This document shows, piece after piece, positions 6,534 to 12,355 of a stretch of 29,985 nucleotides of DNA. The notes beneath the pieces are model-generated. The model was given only the letters and a program-made list of their open reading frames with translations. It ran no database searches and was not told the origin of the DNA. Source of the DNA: a virus; the IMG/VR virus record IMGVR_UViG_3300042564_001036, positions 1 through 29,985 of that record, one strand, 5' to 3'. Position 1 is the stretch's first letter. Each line of letters begins with the position of its first letter. The position numbers and the translations under genes were made by a program.

Positions 6534-6968
6534 TTCCTTCTTTGCTTTTCTGACCCAATGTGAGACTTTATTGTATTCTAAATTCAATTCGTTGGCAATG
6601 TCGCAAGTCCTTCTTTTTTCCTCTACCATACGCTCTATTTTTTTAACAACATTTATCGTTAAGGGCTTAATTCGTCTTTGTTCTGTGAGTTTTATAATCT
6701 CACATAAATGATGGTATTTTACACCAGTCATTGCCATAATTTCTTTATAAGTAAAACCTTTCTTATAAAAATCAATAACTTGATCCGCATACTTCATGTG
6801 AGAGCAAGTATTTTTAGCTCTTTCATTTGTTAGCAAATATTCCTTGTAGATAAAATTATTTACTAAGTGTTTACTGATATTTAGAAAAGTGGCAATATTC
6901 TTATTCATTACTTTAAGTTTATAAAGCCTAACTATTTCGTCTTTCTGTTCTTGTGTTAATGATGTCAT
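6522..6968 (-). CDS. Three-HTH DNA-binding protein; candidate binder of the adjacent array
   Basis: A 148-residue basic protein built from three successive helix-turn-helix-like units: residues 5-42 (EIVRLYKLKVMNKNIATFLN), 60-95 (VIDFYKKGFTYKEIMAMTGV) and 103-143 (RTCDIANELNLEYNKVSHWV). Tandem HTHs resemble resolvase/Hin-type and sigma-factor-like DNA-binding domains without a catalytic domain. It could bind the repeated AGTGTACACT sites that begin at its own 3' end and extend toward the primase-helicase gene, acting as replication initiator or autoregulator; this is inference from position. Its start overlaps the stop of the upstream gene. Confidence 0.6.
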   Translation of the reverse strand: MTSLTQEQKDEIVRLYKLKVMNKNIATFLNISKHLVNNFIYKEYLLTNERAKNTCSHMKYADQVIDFYKKGFTYKEIMAMTGVKYHHLCEIIKLTEQRRIKPLTINVVKKIERMVEEKRRTCDIANELNLEYNKVSHWVRKAKKEGVH

Positions 6969-7324
6969 AGTTTTTCTTCCTCTGCTTTAATTATTTCCTC
7001 TACCTGGTTAAGACACTTGTGAAATACATCTCCGCCAAGGTCAATTGCATTATGAAGTTTCTCAAACAAAGTTACAAATTCGTGAAACTGCTTAATTGTT
7101 GCTTCTCCTCCATCGTAATTTTCTAAGAATCTAAATGCTTCGGTTGACTTTCGCTTTAGCGCGTTAATCATGTTTTTATGCTTAGTTTTTAAATCATTGT
7201 CAAAAGCCTTTAGCATTTTTACATCCTCGTAATAATCGAGCATGATCTCCTGGAGAGCCAAATAAACCAAATACTTTTGAGTAGCTCTAAAATTAAGTTC
7301 TAAAATTGCTTCTTCTCGTGTCAT
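6965..7324 (-). CDS. Hypothetical helical protein, 119 aa
   Basis: Almost wholly alpha-helical, with probable coiled-coil character (LQEIMLDYYEDVKMLKAF, then TKHKNMINALKRKSTEAFRF) and a Glu/Lys C-terminal helix. No motif or family is recognised. Four-base ATGA overlaps on both sides place it firmly in the recombination/replication operon. Confidence 0.55.
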   Translation of the reverse strand: MTREEAILELNFRATQKYLVYLALQEIMLDYYEDVKMLKAFDNDLKTKHKNMINALKRKSTEAFRFLENYDGGEATIKQFHEFVTLFEKLHNAIDLGGDVFHKCLNQVEEIIKAEEEKL

Positions 7325-7527
7325 TTCTTTCCGTAGGTTTCTTCGTAGTAATTATGTCCGCTCTCATAAGTCTTAACTGCATAGAACCAAGCACCTTCTC
7401 TATGGGCCTCTGCAATCTGATCTCTTTCTTTGTACTTAGCTATTTCTAGTATCTGCCTTAAAGAATTTGCATCTAGCGGCTTCGAGATTATTTCCTCGTA
7501 CAACCATTCTACTGCTGTCTGTTTCAT
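7321..7527 (-). CDS. Small conserved phage protein (MKQTAVEWL family), 68 aa
   Basis: The opening MKQTAVEWLYEEI and the later KERDQIAEAHREGAW are the hallmark of a very common small protein of Bacteroidota phages and prophages. It is helical and its function is unknown. It overlaps both neighbours by four bases, between the recombination nuclease and the 119-aa protein. Confidence 0.65.
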   Translation of the reverse strand: MKQTAVEWLYEEIISKPLDANSLRQILEIAKYKERDQIAEAHREGAWFYAVKTYESGHNYYEETYGKK

Positions 7528-8123
7528 ATAGCCATTCCTTTTAAATATTCTCTACATTCCAAAACTTTAGCTTTTGCTAATTCAATCACTTGCGGATCAT
7601 AATCTATGTCAAATTCCTTGATTCTGTACTTATTTTCCACGTGCGAGTAGCTTACTGGTTCCTCGTAAGTCAAGAATTCTGGAGTGTCCTGAAGCGTGTA
7701 AACCAATTTAGCCTTTTTTAAGCCCGTTAGATACATATAAACCTGAAGTTGGTAGAAGTATCCATTGTCTGGCTGATCGTCGAACAGAGGGAAAGTAAAG
7801 CAGTCCCACGACGTTTTAAAGTCGTAAACTATTCCGTCATGGAAACAATCTGGAGTTCCTGTAAAGAAATCATCTTCAAAATGCTCAAGATTCTTAATCA
7901 TGAAGTCCTTTTCCATAGCTACCGAGTAAAACTCGATAGCCTGATCTTCTAAAGCCAATCCCTTTTGGATATACTTAGATTTAATCTGCTTTTTTAGTCC
8001 GTAAATCTGCTCTTTGTACCAATCTTCCAAGTAGCTTTTTGTCGTCTGTGACAAAGTTTCTGTTTTACTACGTGCGTTAGTCATTAAATGACCTAGTGCG
8101 CTAGCTCTGCATTTAAAATTCAT
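7524..8123 (-). CDS. YqaJ/lambda-exonuclease-type recombination nuclease
   Basis: A 199-residue PD-(D/E)xK nuclease. KGLALEDQAIEFY (residues 54-66, Glu59) is the conserved first helix, GTPD (89-92) supplies the metal-binding Asp92, IVYDFKTS (98-105) gives D101-x-K103, and GYFYQLQVYMYLTG (121-134) carries the family's conserved Gln. These match lambda Exo/YqaJ/RecB-like 5'-3' exonucleases, which resect dsDNA ends so that an annealing protein can act. The next gene in the operon encodes an ERF annealing protein, giving a complete two-component recombination system. Confidence 0.8.
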   Translation of the reverse strand: MNFKCRASALGHLMTNARSKTETLSQTTKSYLEDWYKEQIYGLKKQIKSKYIQKGLALEDQAIEFYSVAMEKDFMIKNLEHFEDDFFTGTPDCFHDGIVYDFKTSWDCFTFPLFDDQPDNGYFYQLQVYMYLTGLKKAKLVYTLQDTPEFLTYEEPVSYSHVENKYRIKEFDIDYDPQVIELAKAKVLECREYLKGMAI

Positions 8124-8653
8124 GATAATAGAAGTTTTTCGTTTTGTGCTGTTAAAATATAAACTGACTTAATTTGCTCCATGGAAACTTTTCCATTGGC
8201 CAAAGAATCTTTTGCGCCGTTCCATTTTACGTGAGAAGGATTTAATTCCTCTTTTTTACCGCCGTGATCGTTTGTAGAATCTGGGTCTTTTGTATCGTCT
8301 ATGAGGAAAAGACCGTTAAGCGCGTACTTTCGAGCATAACTCGATGAGCTTCCGTACGACTGCGCCACATCCATACCCTTGCGGTTGATGTCAATCCCTG
8401 CCTGGGCAGTAACTGCTCTGCCTTCAGTTCTCCCTTCTTTGTCTACCTGTATTGCCGCCGTAGCTTCGATAAACACAAGACCGCCAACCTCTTTTACCTC
8501 GTCTTCAATAGTCAAAGTACATTCGTACTTCAATAGCAATGGCTTTACCGCTTCTAGGATATCCTCTACGGATCGGTACTTATACTTTCCGAACGCGTTA
8601 AACTGGTTCTTTGGAGCTTTTAGCTCCGATTGAATTAAAATTAGTTCTTTCAT
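8120..8653 (-). CDS. erf: ERF-family single-strand annealing protein
   Basis: Residues 10-125 have the ERF layout: NQFNAFGKYKYRSVEDIL, LEAVKPLLLKYECTLTIEDEV, the beta segment GGLVFIEATAAIQV, and the signature GSSSSYARKYALNGLFLIDD followed by TKDPDS. ERF proteins coat ssDNA and anneal complementary strands during phage recombination and genome circularisation or concatemer repair. The 50-residue tail is polar and probably flexible. Its gene overlaps that of the exonuclease by four bases. The leader upstream contains the recurring ACACTAGACACA/AACACAAAAA motif. Confidence 0.9.
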   Translation of the reverse strand: MKELILIQSELKAPKNQFNAFGKYKYRSVEDILEAVKPLLLKYECTLTIEDEVKEVGGLVFIEATAAIQVDKEGRTEGRAVTAQAGIDINRKGMDVAQSYGSSSSYARKYALNGLFLIDDTKDPDSTNDHGGKKEELNPSHVKWNGAKDSLANGKVSMEQIKSVYILTAQNEKLLLS

Positions 8654-8676
8654 TGTGTCTAGTGTTTTTTTGTGTT

Positions 8677-8850
8677 TTACTTAGAAAAAAAGGGGGGGGG
8701 TGGGTATTGTTTTAGCGTCTTAATCTCAGCGTATGGGAAGTTTAATTCGTCCCAGTACAATTCAAATGTTTTCATTATCTCGAATTTTTCACTATCTGGT
8801 AATTTACCGTAGTTTTCAAGAATCCATTGGTCAATTATTTCCTCTACCAT
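8677..8850 (-). CDS. Small hypothetical protein, 57 aa, with a G9-encoded Pro run
   Basis: The frame starts MVEEIIDQWILENYGKLPDS and continues as an acidic helical protein to KQYPPPPFFSK. The four prolines come directly from the G9-T-GGG tract, so any change in tract length would change its C-terminus. It overlaps the upstream HTH gene by 20 bases. I accept it because it fills an otherwise empty gap and has ordinary protein composition; no family recognised. Confidence 0.45.
   Translation of the reverse strand: MVEEIIDQWILENYGKLPDSEKFEIMKTFELYWDELNFPYAEIKTLKQYPPPPFFSK
8692..8704. repeat. G9-T-GGG tract, copy 3
   Basis: Seven As, nine Gs, T and GGG on the plus strand. It overlaps the 3' end of the 57-aa gene and precedes the erf leader. 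It is the third tract of exactly nine Gs upstream of a replication or recombination gene. Confidence 0.7.
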
Positions 8851-9025
8851 TTTTTATCCATTCAGTTGATACAAATACTACCCATTGATTTCCTAGCTTT
8901 CTAGGAGGATGAACCCACTCAGGTGGATTTACTCCAGAGCGAATAATTTGGTGAACTCTGGTTGATTTTTCGCTAAAGCCACGCAATACTCCGTATTCTG
9001 TGGCTGTCATCATTTCGTAAAGCAT
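8831..9025 (-). CDS. Excisionase-like HTH protein, 64 aa
   Basis: After the first residues the sequence MTATEYGVLRGFSEKSTRVH, then QIIRSG...PPEWVHPPRKLGNQWVVFVSTEWI, has the layout of a MerR/Xis-type winged HTH: a recognition helix, a short wing and a closing strand ending in W-I. It is probably a small DNA-binding regulator or directionality factor; no integrase is visible here, so regulator is safer. An alternative start at 9013 would overlap the upstream TGA as ATGA, which matches the style of this operon and may be the real one. Confidence 0.6.
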   Translation of the reverse strand: MLYEMMTATEYGVLRGFSEKSTRVHQIIRSGVNPPEWVHPPRKLGNQWVVFVSTEWIKNGRGNN

Positions 9026-9249
9026 AATCTGATTTCTTTTTCTAATTGTTCAACAATAAATGGTTCAAGGATTGAGCAAAGAACTCGATAATGATCGGTA
9101 AACCGATTATTTAAAGCGTCGTAAAGCTCTAAGTTTAAAGATTTTCCATTACCGAAGTAAAGGTCTAAGACAATTCCTTCGTTTTCGAAGGATTCAAGCT
9201 CAAGGCTAAAGCCTGGCTTTTCAAGAATAAAGTGATAATCTGTTAACAT
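9010..9249 (-). CDS. Hypothetical early protein, 79 aa
   Basis: Unrecognised, with a strongly beta-like first half (DYHFILEKPGFSLELESFEN, then GIVLDLYFGNGKSLNLELYD) and a helical second half (LCSILEPFIVEQLEKEIRL). I place the start at the ATG at 9249, preceded by the A-rich leader typical of this region, rather than at an ATG 36 bases upstream that would lie within the leader and operator-like sequence. It is the first gene of the leftward recombination/replication transcription unit. Confidence 0.5.
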   Translation of the reverse strand: MLTDYHFILEKPGFSLELESFENEGIVLDLYFGNGKSLNLELYDALNNRFTDHYRVLCSILEPFIVEQLEKEIRLCFTK

Positions 9250-9280
9250 TTTTTGTGTGTGTTTTAGTGTGATGTAAATG

Positions 9281-9294
9281 TACAAACTTCTGTA
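9281..9294. promoter_or_regulatory. Operator-like palindrome (TACAAACTTCTGTA)
   Basis: Imperfect match to TACAAANNTTTGTA (one mismatch in the right arm). It lies about 30 bases upstream of the 9249 start codon and marks the beginning of the leftward transcription unit. Confidence 0.4.
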
Positions 9295-9481
9295 TATTAA
9301 TTGCTAGTGAATTGTAAAATTTATTTTTGTTTTCCACTAGCGGTAAGTTTTTTGTTTAAGTGGTTTTAATTTCCACTAGTGGTTTTAATTTCCACTACCG
9401 ATTTTAATTTCCACTACCGATTTTAATTTCCACTACCGATTTTTCCCAGCTGTTTTCCACTAGGTATTTTTCAGGTCGCAA

Positions 9482-9495
9482 TTTGCGGCCGCAAA
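9482..9495. other. Perfect 14-bp GC-rich palindrome inside the 19-bp array
   Basis: TTTGCGGCCGCAAA, a perfect palindrome that interrupts the repeat array between its first and second blocks. It is followed at once by three copies of TTTAGACATT. It may be a separate protein-binding site or a small cruciform-forming element. Confidence 0.45.
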
Positions 9496-9497
9496 AT

Positions 9498-9538
9498 TTT
9501 AGACATTTGGCCAAAGGTTTAGACATTTTTTAGACATT
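9498..9538. repeat. Three copies of TTTAGACATT
   Basis: Exact copies start at 9498, 9518 and 9529, spaced 20 and 11 bp, about two helical turns and one helical turn. They form a second, different repeat family nested within the 19-bp array. Confidence 0.6.
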
Positions 9539-9970
9539 ACTTTTTAATTTCCACTAGGTATTTTGTTTTCCACTAGATCGCAACGCGGGTTCTGTTTTCG
9601 TCTACTCATTTTGTTTTCGTCTACTTGTTTGGGCTTTTACTTTGGTTCTGTTTTCGTCTACCAATTAGGCGCGCTAATTTTTGCGGCGATCTACTCGGTT
9701 TTAAATTTTGTAACTAGTTAGAACTAGTTCTAATTTGGTTTATTCGTTTTGTTTTATACTACGGATTTAGCCCGCTGTTTTTTACTACTGCTTTGGATTT
9801 CGTCCACTGGTTTAGATTTCCACTACCTTTGGATTTCGTCCACTACTTTTGTTTTATACTACGTTCGTGCGCTTGGTTTATCAGGCTATTTTTAGGCCCT
9901 TAGCGCGACGATATTTTTTTACTATAGGTAATGTATGCGAGAAAATTTAAACGTCTTAAAACGCCTAATT

Positions 9971-10159
9971 TTACGCCGTTATTTTTTGTAGGTTGTATGC
10001 AATGCAATCTAAACCGTATTCGATCGAATAGCCGATTTTAAATAAGTCGTTTTCAAGGCGTATTAAATTAGTGTAGTTTTGATCTTTGGCCATATACAGC
10101 GCCAAAGTAGTTCGCAATTCAGCGGGCCAAAGTTCAGGGTATTCGAATAAGTCCTCCAT
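9971..10159 (-). CDS. Small conserved phage/plasmid protein, 62 aa
   Basis: The pattern LFEYPELWPAELRTTL ... LIRLENDLFKIGYSIEYGLD ... YNLQKI is that of a small family common in Bacteroidota mobile elements (PE-L-P-x2-L at the start, IGY-x2-EYGLD-x3-YNL-x-KI at the end). It is helical, with a short closing hairpin; function unknown. It lies just downstream (in the leftward sense) of other small orphan genes and upstream of the 19-bp repeat region. Confidence 0.6.
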   Translation of the reverse strand: MEDLFEYPELWPAELRTTLALYMAKDQNYTNLIRLENDLFKIGYSIEYGLDCIAYNLQKITA

Positions 10160-10162
10160 TTT

Positions 10163-10375
10163 TTAAATATTGTTTTTTGTGCAAAAGTTATCAAAATACG
10201 CGTTCTCATTTGCCATAATATGGGCAAAGGTTTGGCCCGCTTGTTTTCTATCTTTGTAAACGGTTGAATTTTCGCCGTATGCTTTGCCGTCGAAATATAT
10301 GTTTTCGCCTTTCTTAATAATTTTGCCCGTTTCAGCGCACGCGCTTTGAAATCTAGCGGTTATAAATCGTCCCAT
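10163..10375 (-). CDS. Small conserved protein of mobile elements, 70 aa
   Basis: The sequence ITARFQSACAETGKIIKKGE, then IYFDGKAYGENSTVYKD, resembles a family of very small beta-rich proteins from phages and conjugative elements in which C-x-ETGK-x-IKKGE is conserved. It may be a reduced zinc-ribbon or PARP-like finger, but only one such Cys is present, so metal binding is doubtful. It is separated by three bases from the following gene. Confidence 0.55.
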   Translation of the reverse strand: MGRFITARFQSACAETGKIIKKGENIYFDGKAYGENSTVYKDRKQAGQTFAHIMANENAYFDNFCTKNNI

Positions 10376-10388
10376 TTTTGTATATTTT

Positions 10389-10604
10389 TTATTTAATTGG
10401 AAAATAATTTTGAGTACTTCCTAGAAAATTTTGCCAATCGCTCCCACTGTTAAATAAACTATCGTTAAATTCATTTTCTGATAATTTGTAGGTCCTATAT
10501 GTTGCAACGTATGTTTTAATAGTAAAAACCTTTTTGCTAAAATTAGGCCGAACTAAAAGTATACGGCCTGAATTAGTAACTAATTTTTTAAATTTTGATC
10601 TCAT
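10389..10604 (-). CDS. Hypothetical protein, 71 aa
   Basis: A basic beta-rich start (MRSKFKKLVTNSGRILLVRP), a second strand pair (KKVFTIKTYVATYRTYKLSE) and an Asn/Ser-rich end. No family is recognised. It has an A-rich leader with ACTAACAAAATG-type context and lies in a run of four small leftward genes. Confidence 0.5.
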   Translation of the reverse strand: MRSKFKKLVTNSGRILLVRPNFSKKVFTIKTYVATYRTYKLSENEFNDSLFNSGSDWQNFLGSTQNYFPIK

Positions 10605-10608
10605 TTTG

Positions 10609-10803
10609 TTAGTGTTTTAAGTTTTCAAGTAATTTTTTTACTAGTTTTTTTATTTCGTTTATACTATTTGCTTCAAAATATTCATTGAAAAAAAAGCATG
10701 AAAATTTACCGTTATAATCTAAATCTATGTATAATTCGTAGCACATAGAATTGAAACTTACTATATAGTGTAACGGCATTACCTTTTTGAATGTAGTTTT
10801 CAT
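10609..10803 (-). CDS. Hypothetical protein, 64 aa
   Basis: A beta-rich first two-thirds (HYIVSFNSMCYELYIDLDYN, then GKFSCFFFNEYFEA) and a C-terminal Lys-rich helix (SINEIKKLVKKLLENLKH). The strand-strand-helix layout resembles many small phage proteins, none of which I can name. The leader reads ACACTCAACAAAATG, as for its neighbours. Confidence 0.5.
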   Translation of the reverse strand: MKTTFKKVMPLHYIVSFNSMCYELYIDLDYNGKFSCFFFNEYFEANSINEIKKLVKKLLENLKH

Positions 10804-10821
10804 TTTGTTGAGTGTTTTTTA

Positions 10822-11445
10822 TTAGTGAATGATTAGGCCTATTTTGTGGTTTTCCGTGTGCCACTTTGTCGCCAAAATGTCAAGGTAAGACGCGTCCGAA
10901 TATCCGCTTGACTGCATTTCGTCTACAGAATAGAAAATTTTGGAATGCCTTTCGGTTTCTTGGTTAATTAGTTCGTCGTTTTTACTACCAAGGGAAAAAA
11001 TTAAGTCTACATTATCGGGTAAATTTATACCACGGATAAAACTGTGGCTTTTGGTATAAGCGTAAAAACGGACGGACGGATTTAGTCGCGCAATTTCCAA
11101 CCACTTTGCGAAGTATGCAGGGCTGTAAAAATCACCTGAATCATGAATTCGGACGTATACTTGCTTACCTTTTTTAACCTTGGTTAATTCGTTCGTGATC
11201 AATTCAACAAAATTTTCTTCCTTGCTAGCCTCATAACGTCGAGTAAGCGCGCGTTCTACATTGCCAAAACGATACATGCCGCGTTTTGCATAACATAGCT
11301 TTAAACAGCTTCCAGCAAAAGGGCACGTGATTTTTCCGCTTTTTTTATCATTACCTGCAGGGATCGAAAAGTTAAAAATTTTAACGCCGAACTCTTTAGC
11401 TGTTTTCTGTAGTTTGCTGTTGCCGTTACCTAGTAAAGTATCCAT
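10822..11445 (-). CDS. Gp88-family phage protein (Cys-cluster)
   Basis: A 207-residue protein that I match to the 'gene product 88' family of phages and plasmids. It has the cluster C41-x5-C47-x3-C51 in ITCPFAGSCLKLCYAKRG, the conserved block QVYVRIHDSGDFYSPAY (95-111) and the TKWH-type closing segment (about 193-196). The three-Cys motif and the HDSGDF block hint at a metal or Fe-S site on a TIM-barrel-like fold, but the family has no established activity to my knowledge. It is the second multi-gene segment from the switch region and is the largest protein of the small-gene block. Confidence 0.7.
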   Translation of the reverse strand: MDTLLGNGNSKLQKTAKEFGVKIFNFSIPAGNDKKSGKITCPFAGSCLKLCYAKRGMYRFGNVERALTRRYEASKEENFVELITNELTKVKKGKQVYVRIHDSGDFYSPAYFAKWLEIARLNPSVRFYAYTKSHSFIRGINLPDNVDLIFSLGSKNDELINQETERHSKIFYSVDEMQSSGYSDASYLDILATKWHTENHKIGLIIH

Positions 11446-11474
11446 TTTGTTTGTGTGTTTAGTGTTTTGTGTGT

Positions 11475-11576
11475 TTAGATTAATTTTAAGCCTAGCATGT
11501 ATCCCAAAATAAAAATTGGGATTAAAGCTATAATATAGTAAAGTACTAATCCGATTTTTTTAATAGCTTTTTTCAT
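11475..11576 (-). CDS. Tiny membrane protein, 33 aa
   Basis: The frame starts MKKAIKKIGLVLYYIIAL and is a single hydrophobic helix (about residues 8-31) behind a positively charged N-terminus, ending GLKLI. Its ATG lies two bases after the stop of the other tiny membrane gene, so the two are probably translated together. It may be a small regulator of a host membrane protein, a superinfection-exclusion peptide or a toxin-like peptide; none can be chosen from sequence. Confidence 0.4.
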   Translation of the reverse strand: MKKAIKKIGLVLYYIIALIPIFILGYMLGLKLI

Positions 11577-11578
11577 GA

Positions 11579-11716
11579 TTAATATCCGATAGCGTCTAAC
11601 TGCATGCCGTAAATTACGCCTACTACTACAATTACGGCCATAATGCCAAATGCGATAAGGTTTGCTAAAGTGTTCTCATTCATTTTGTTTGCAGTGGTGT
11701 TGTTTGAAGTTGCCAT
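11579..11716 (-). CDS. Tiny membrane protein, 45 aa
   Basis: The frame starts MATSNNTTANKMNENTLANL, a polar N-terminus, followed by one transmembrane helix (about residues 20-37, LIAFGIMAVIVVVGVIYG) and a short tail QLDAIGY. It is the first gene leftward from the divergent control region and has the typical leader (ACACTAAAACACTAAACG before ATG), so it would be an immediate-early product. The function is unknown; it is paired with a 33-aa membrane protein. Confidence 0.45.
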   Translation of the reverse strand: MATSNNTTANKMNENTLANLIAFGIMAVIVVVGVIYGMQLDAIGY

Positions 11717-11762
11717 GTCGTTTAGTGTTTTAGTGTTTGTGTTTCTAATTGTTAAGTAAATT

Positions 11763-11776
11763 TACAAAGGTTTGTA
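11763..11776. promoter_or_regulatory. Operator-like palindrome (TACAAAGGTTTGTA)
   Basis: Perfect 6+6 palindrome with a 2-base centre, extended by T and A to TTACAAAGGTTTGTAA. It lies at the start of the leader of the tiny membrane-protein genes. Confidence 0.55.
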
Positions 11777-11883
11777 ATTAAAAGCAAGTGTTTAAATTTA
11801 TTTCTTTGCTTTTTTTTAATCTTTTTTTACTTTTTTTTCGGTTTGGACTTATTCCGTTCCGTTGTATTGTTATGTAAATATAA

Positions 11884-11897
11884 TACAAGCCTTTGTA
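11884..11897. promoter_or_regulatory. Operator-like palindrome (TACAAGCCTTTGTA)
   Basis: One mismatch from TACAAANNTTTGTA. Like the 11763 copy, it is followed by AT and then GCAAGTGTTT. A further half-site (GTTTGTAATA) follows at about 11908. Confidence 0.5.
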
Positions 11898-11985
11898 ATG
11901 TGCAAGTGTTTGTAATAATATTTTTAATTTTTTTTTATTTATTTTCAATTACCTTTAGGACTGAATAAACAGTTTATTTCAGTTT

Positions 11986-11999
11986 TACAAATATTTGTA
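11986..11999. promoter_or_regulatory. Operator-like palindrome (TACAAATATTTGTA)
   Basis: A perfect palindrome five bases upstream of the terminase small-subunit ATG; its right arm overlaps an AATATTTG word close to the Bacteroidota -7 box. A protein bound here would block the start of the rightward late genes. Confidence 0.6.
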
Positions 12000-12004
12000 G
12001 GAAC

Positions 12005-12355
12005 ATGGGACAAAATGGAGGCGCAAGGATAGGTGCAGGAAGGAAGCCAAAAATTGAAGAAATAAAGATCATTGAACAAATGGACGCTATTTGCATACCC
12101 GATAAAATTTGGGAGGCCTTGTTAATGAAGTGCGCGCAAGGCGATACGGCCGCTTTAAAACTTTGGCTTTCGTATCGGTTTGGATTACCAAAGCAACAAA
12201 TCGACGTAACGAGTAACGGTGAAAAAATAGCGCCTCCGATCCAATGGATTGGCCGTAATGCGGCGATTGAAACGGCAAAGGTACTACAGGACGACGACGA
12301 CGAACAAAGCGAACAGCAGGCTTTAATTCCGCTGGAAGACAAAAAGATATTTTAA
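12005..12355 (+). CDS. terS: Terminase small subunit
   Basis: A 116-residue protein starting MGQNGGARIGAGRKPK, the usual opening of phage small terminases of the GGARxGAGRKPK type. It continues with a helical DNA-binding and oligomerisation part (IWEALLMKCAQGDTAALKLW, a typical amphipathic helix), and ends in an acidic stretch DDDDEQSEQQ that is likely to contact the large subunit. It recognises the packaging site and stimulates the TerL motor. It is the first gene of the rightward late block, five bases after a palindromic operator-like site, and its stop shares a base with the start of TerL. Confidence 0.85.
   Translation: MGQNGGARIGAGRKPKIEEIKIIEQMDAICIPDKIWEALLMKCAQGDTAALKLWLSYRFGLPKQQIDVTSNGEKIAPPIQWIGRNAAIETAKVLQDDDDEQSEQQALIPLEDKKIF

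Larger units (their letters stand above)
9320..9862. repeat. Array of degenerate 19-bp repeats in a 685-base gene-free region
   Basis: The region 9286-9970 has no credible gene; most of it is an array of 19-bp units. Two identical units GTGGTTTTAATTTCCACTA (9360-9378, 9379-9397) are followed by two identical CCGATTTTAATTTCCACTA (9398-9416, 9417-9435). Variants follow at 9538 and 9557 (TTTTCCACTA type), 9587, 9606 and 9643 (GTTTTCGTCTAC type), 9676, 9744 and 9844 (GTTTTATACTAC type), 9792 and 9828 (GGATTTCGTCCACT type) and 9808 (AGATTTCCACTAC). All end in a pyrimidine-rich ACTA/CTAC word. Likely roles are protein-binding iterons of an origin, a partition-like site, or a large regulatory region. 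Confidence 0.7.
11717..12004. promoter_or_regulatory. Divergent early/late control region
   Basis: A 288-base, very AT-rich gap between leftward and rightward blocks. It contains three TACAAANNTTTGTA-type palindromes, two of them followed by the same word GCAAGTGTTT (11784-11793 and 11902-11911). On the minus strand CTTGC..., then TATATTTA about 20 bases on, could be a -33/-7 pair for leftward early transcription, with the middle palindrome between the two boxes. No gene seen. Confidence 0.55.

Noticed and set aside
8831-9025. Integration module (Xis plus integrase)
   Set aside because: The Xis-like protein is a plausible HTH, but no integrase or att-like repeat was found in the window, so lysogeny cannot be claimed.
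9360-9862. CRISPR array
   Set aside because: Units are 19 bp, tandem without spacers and degenerate; no cas genes.
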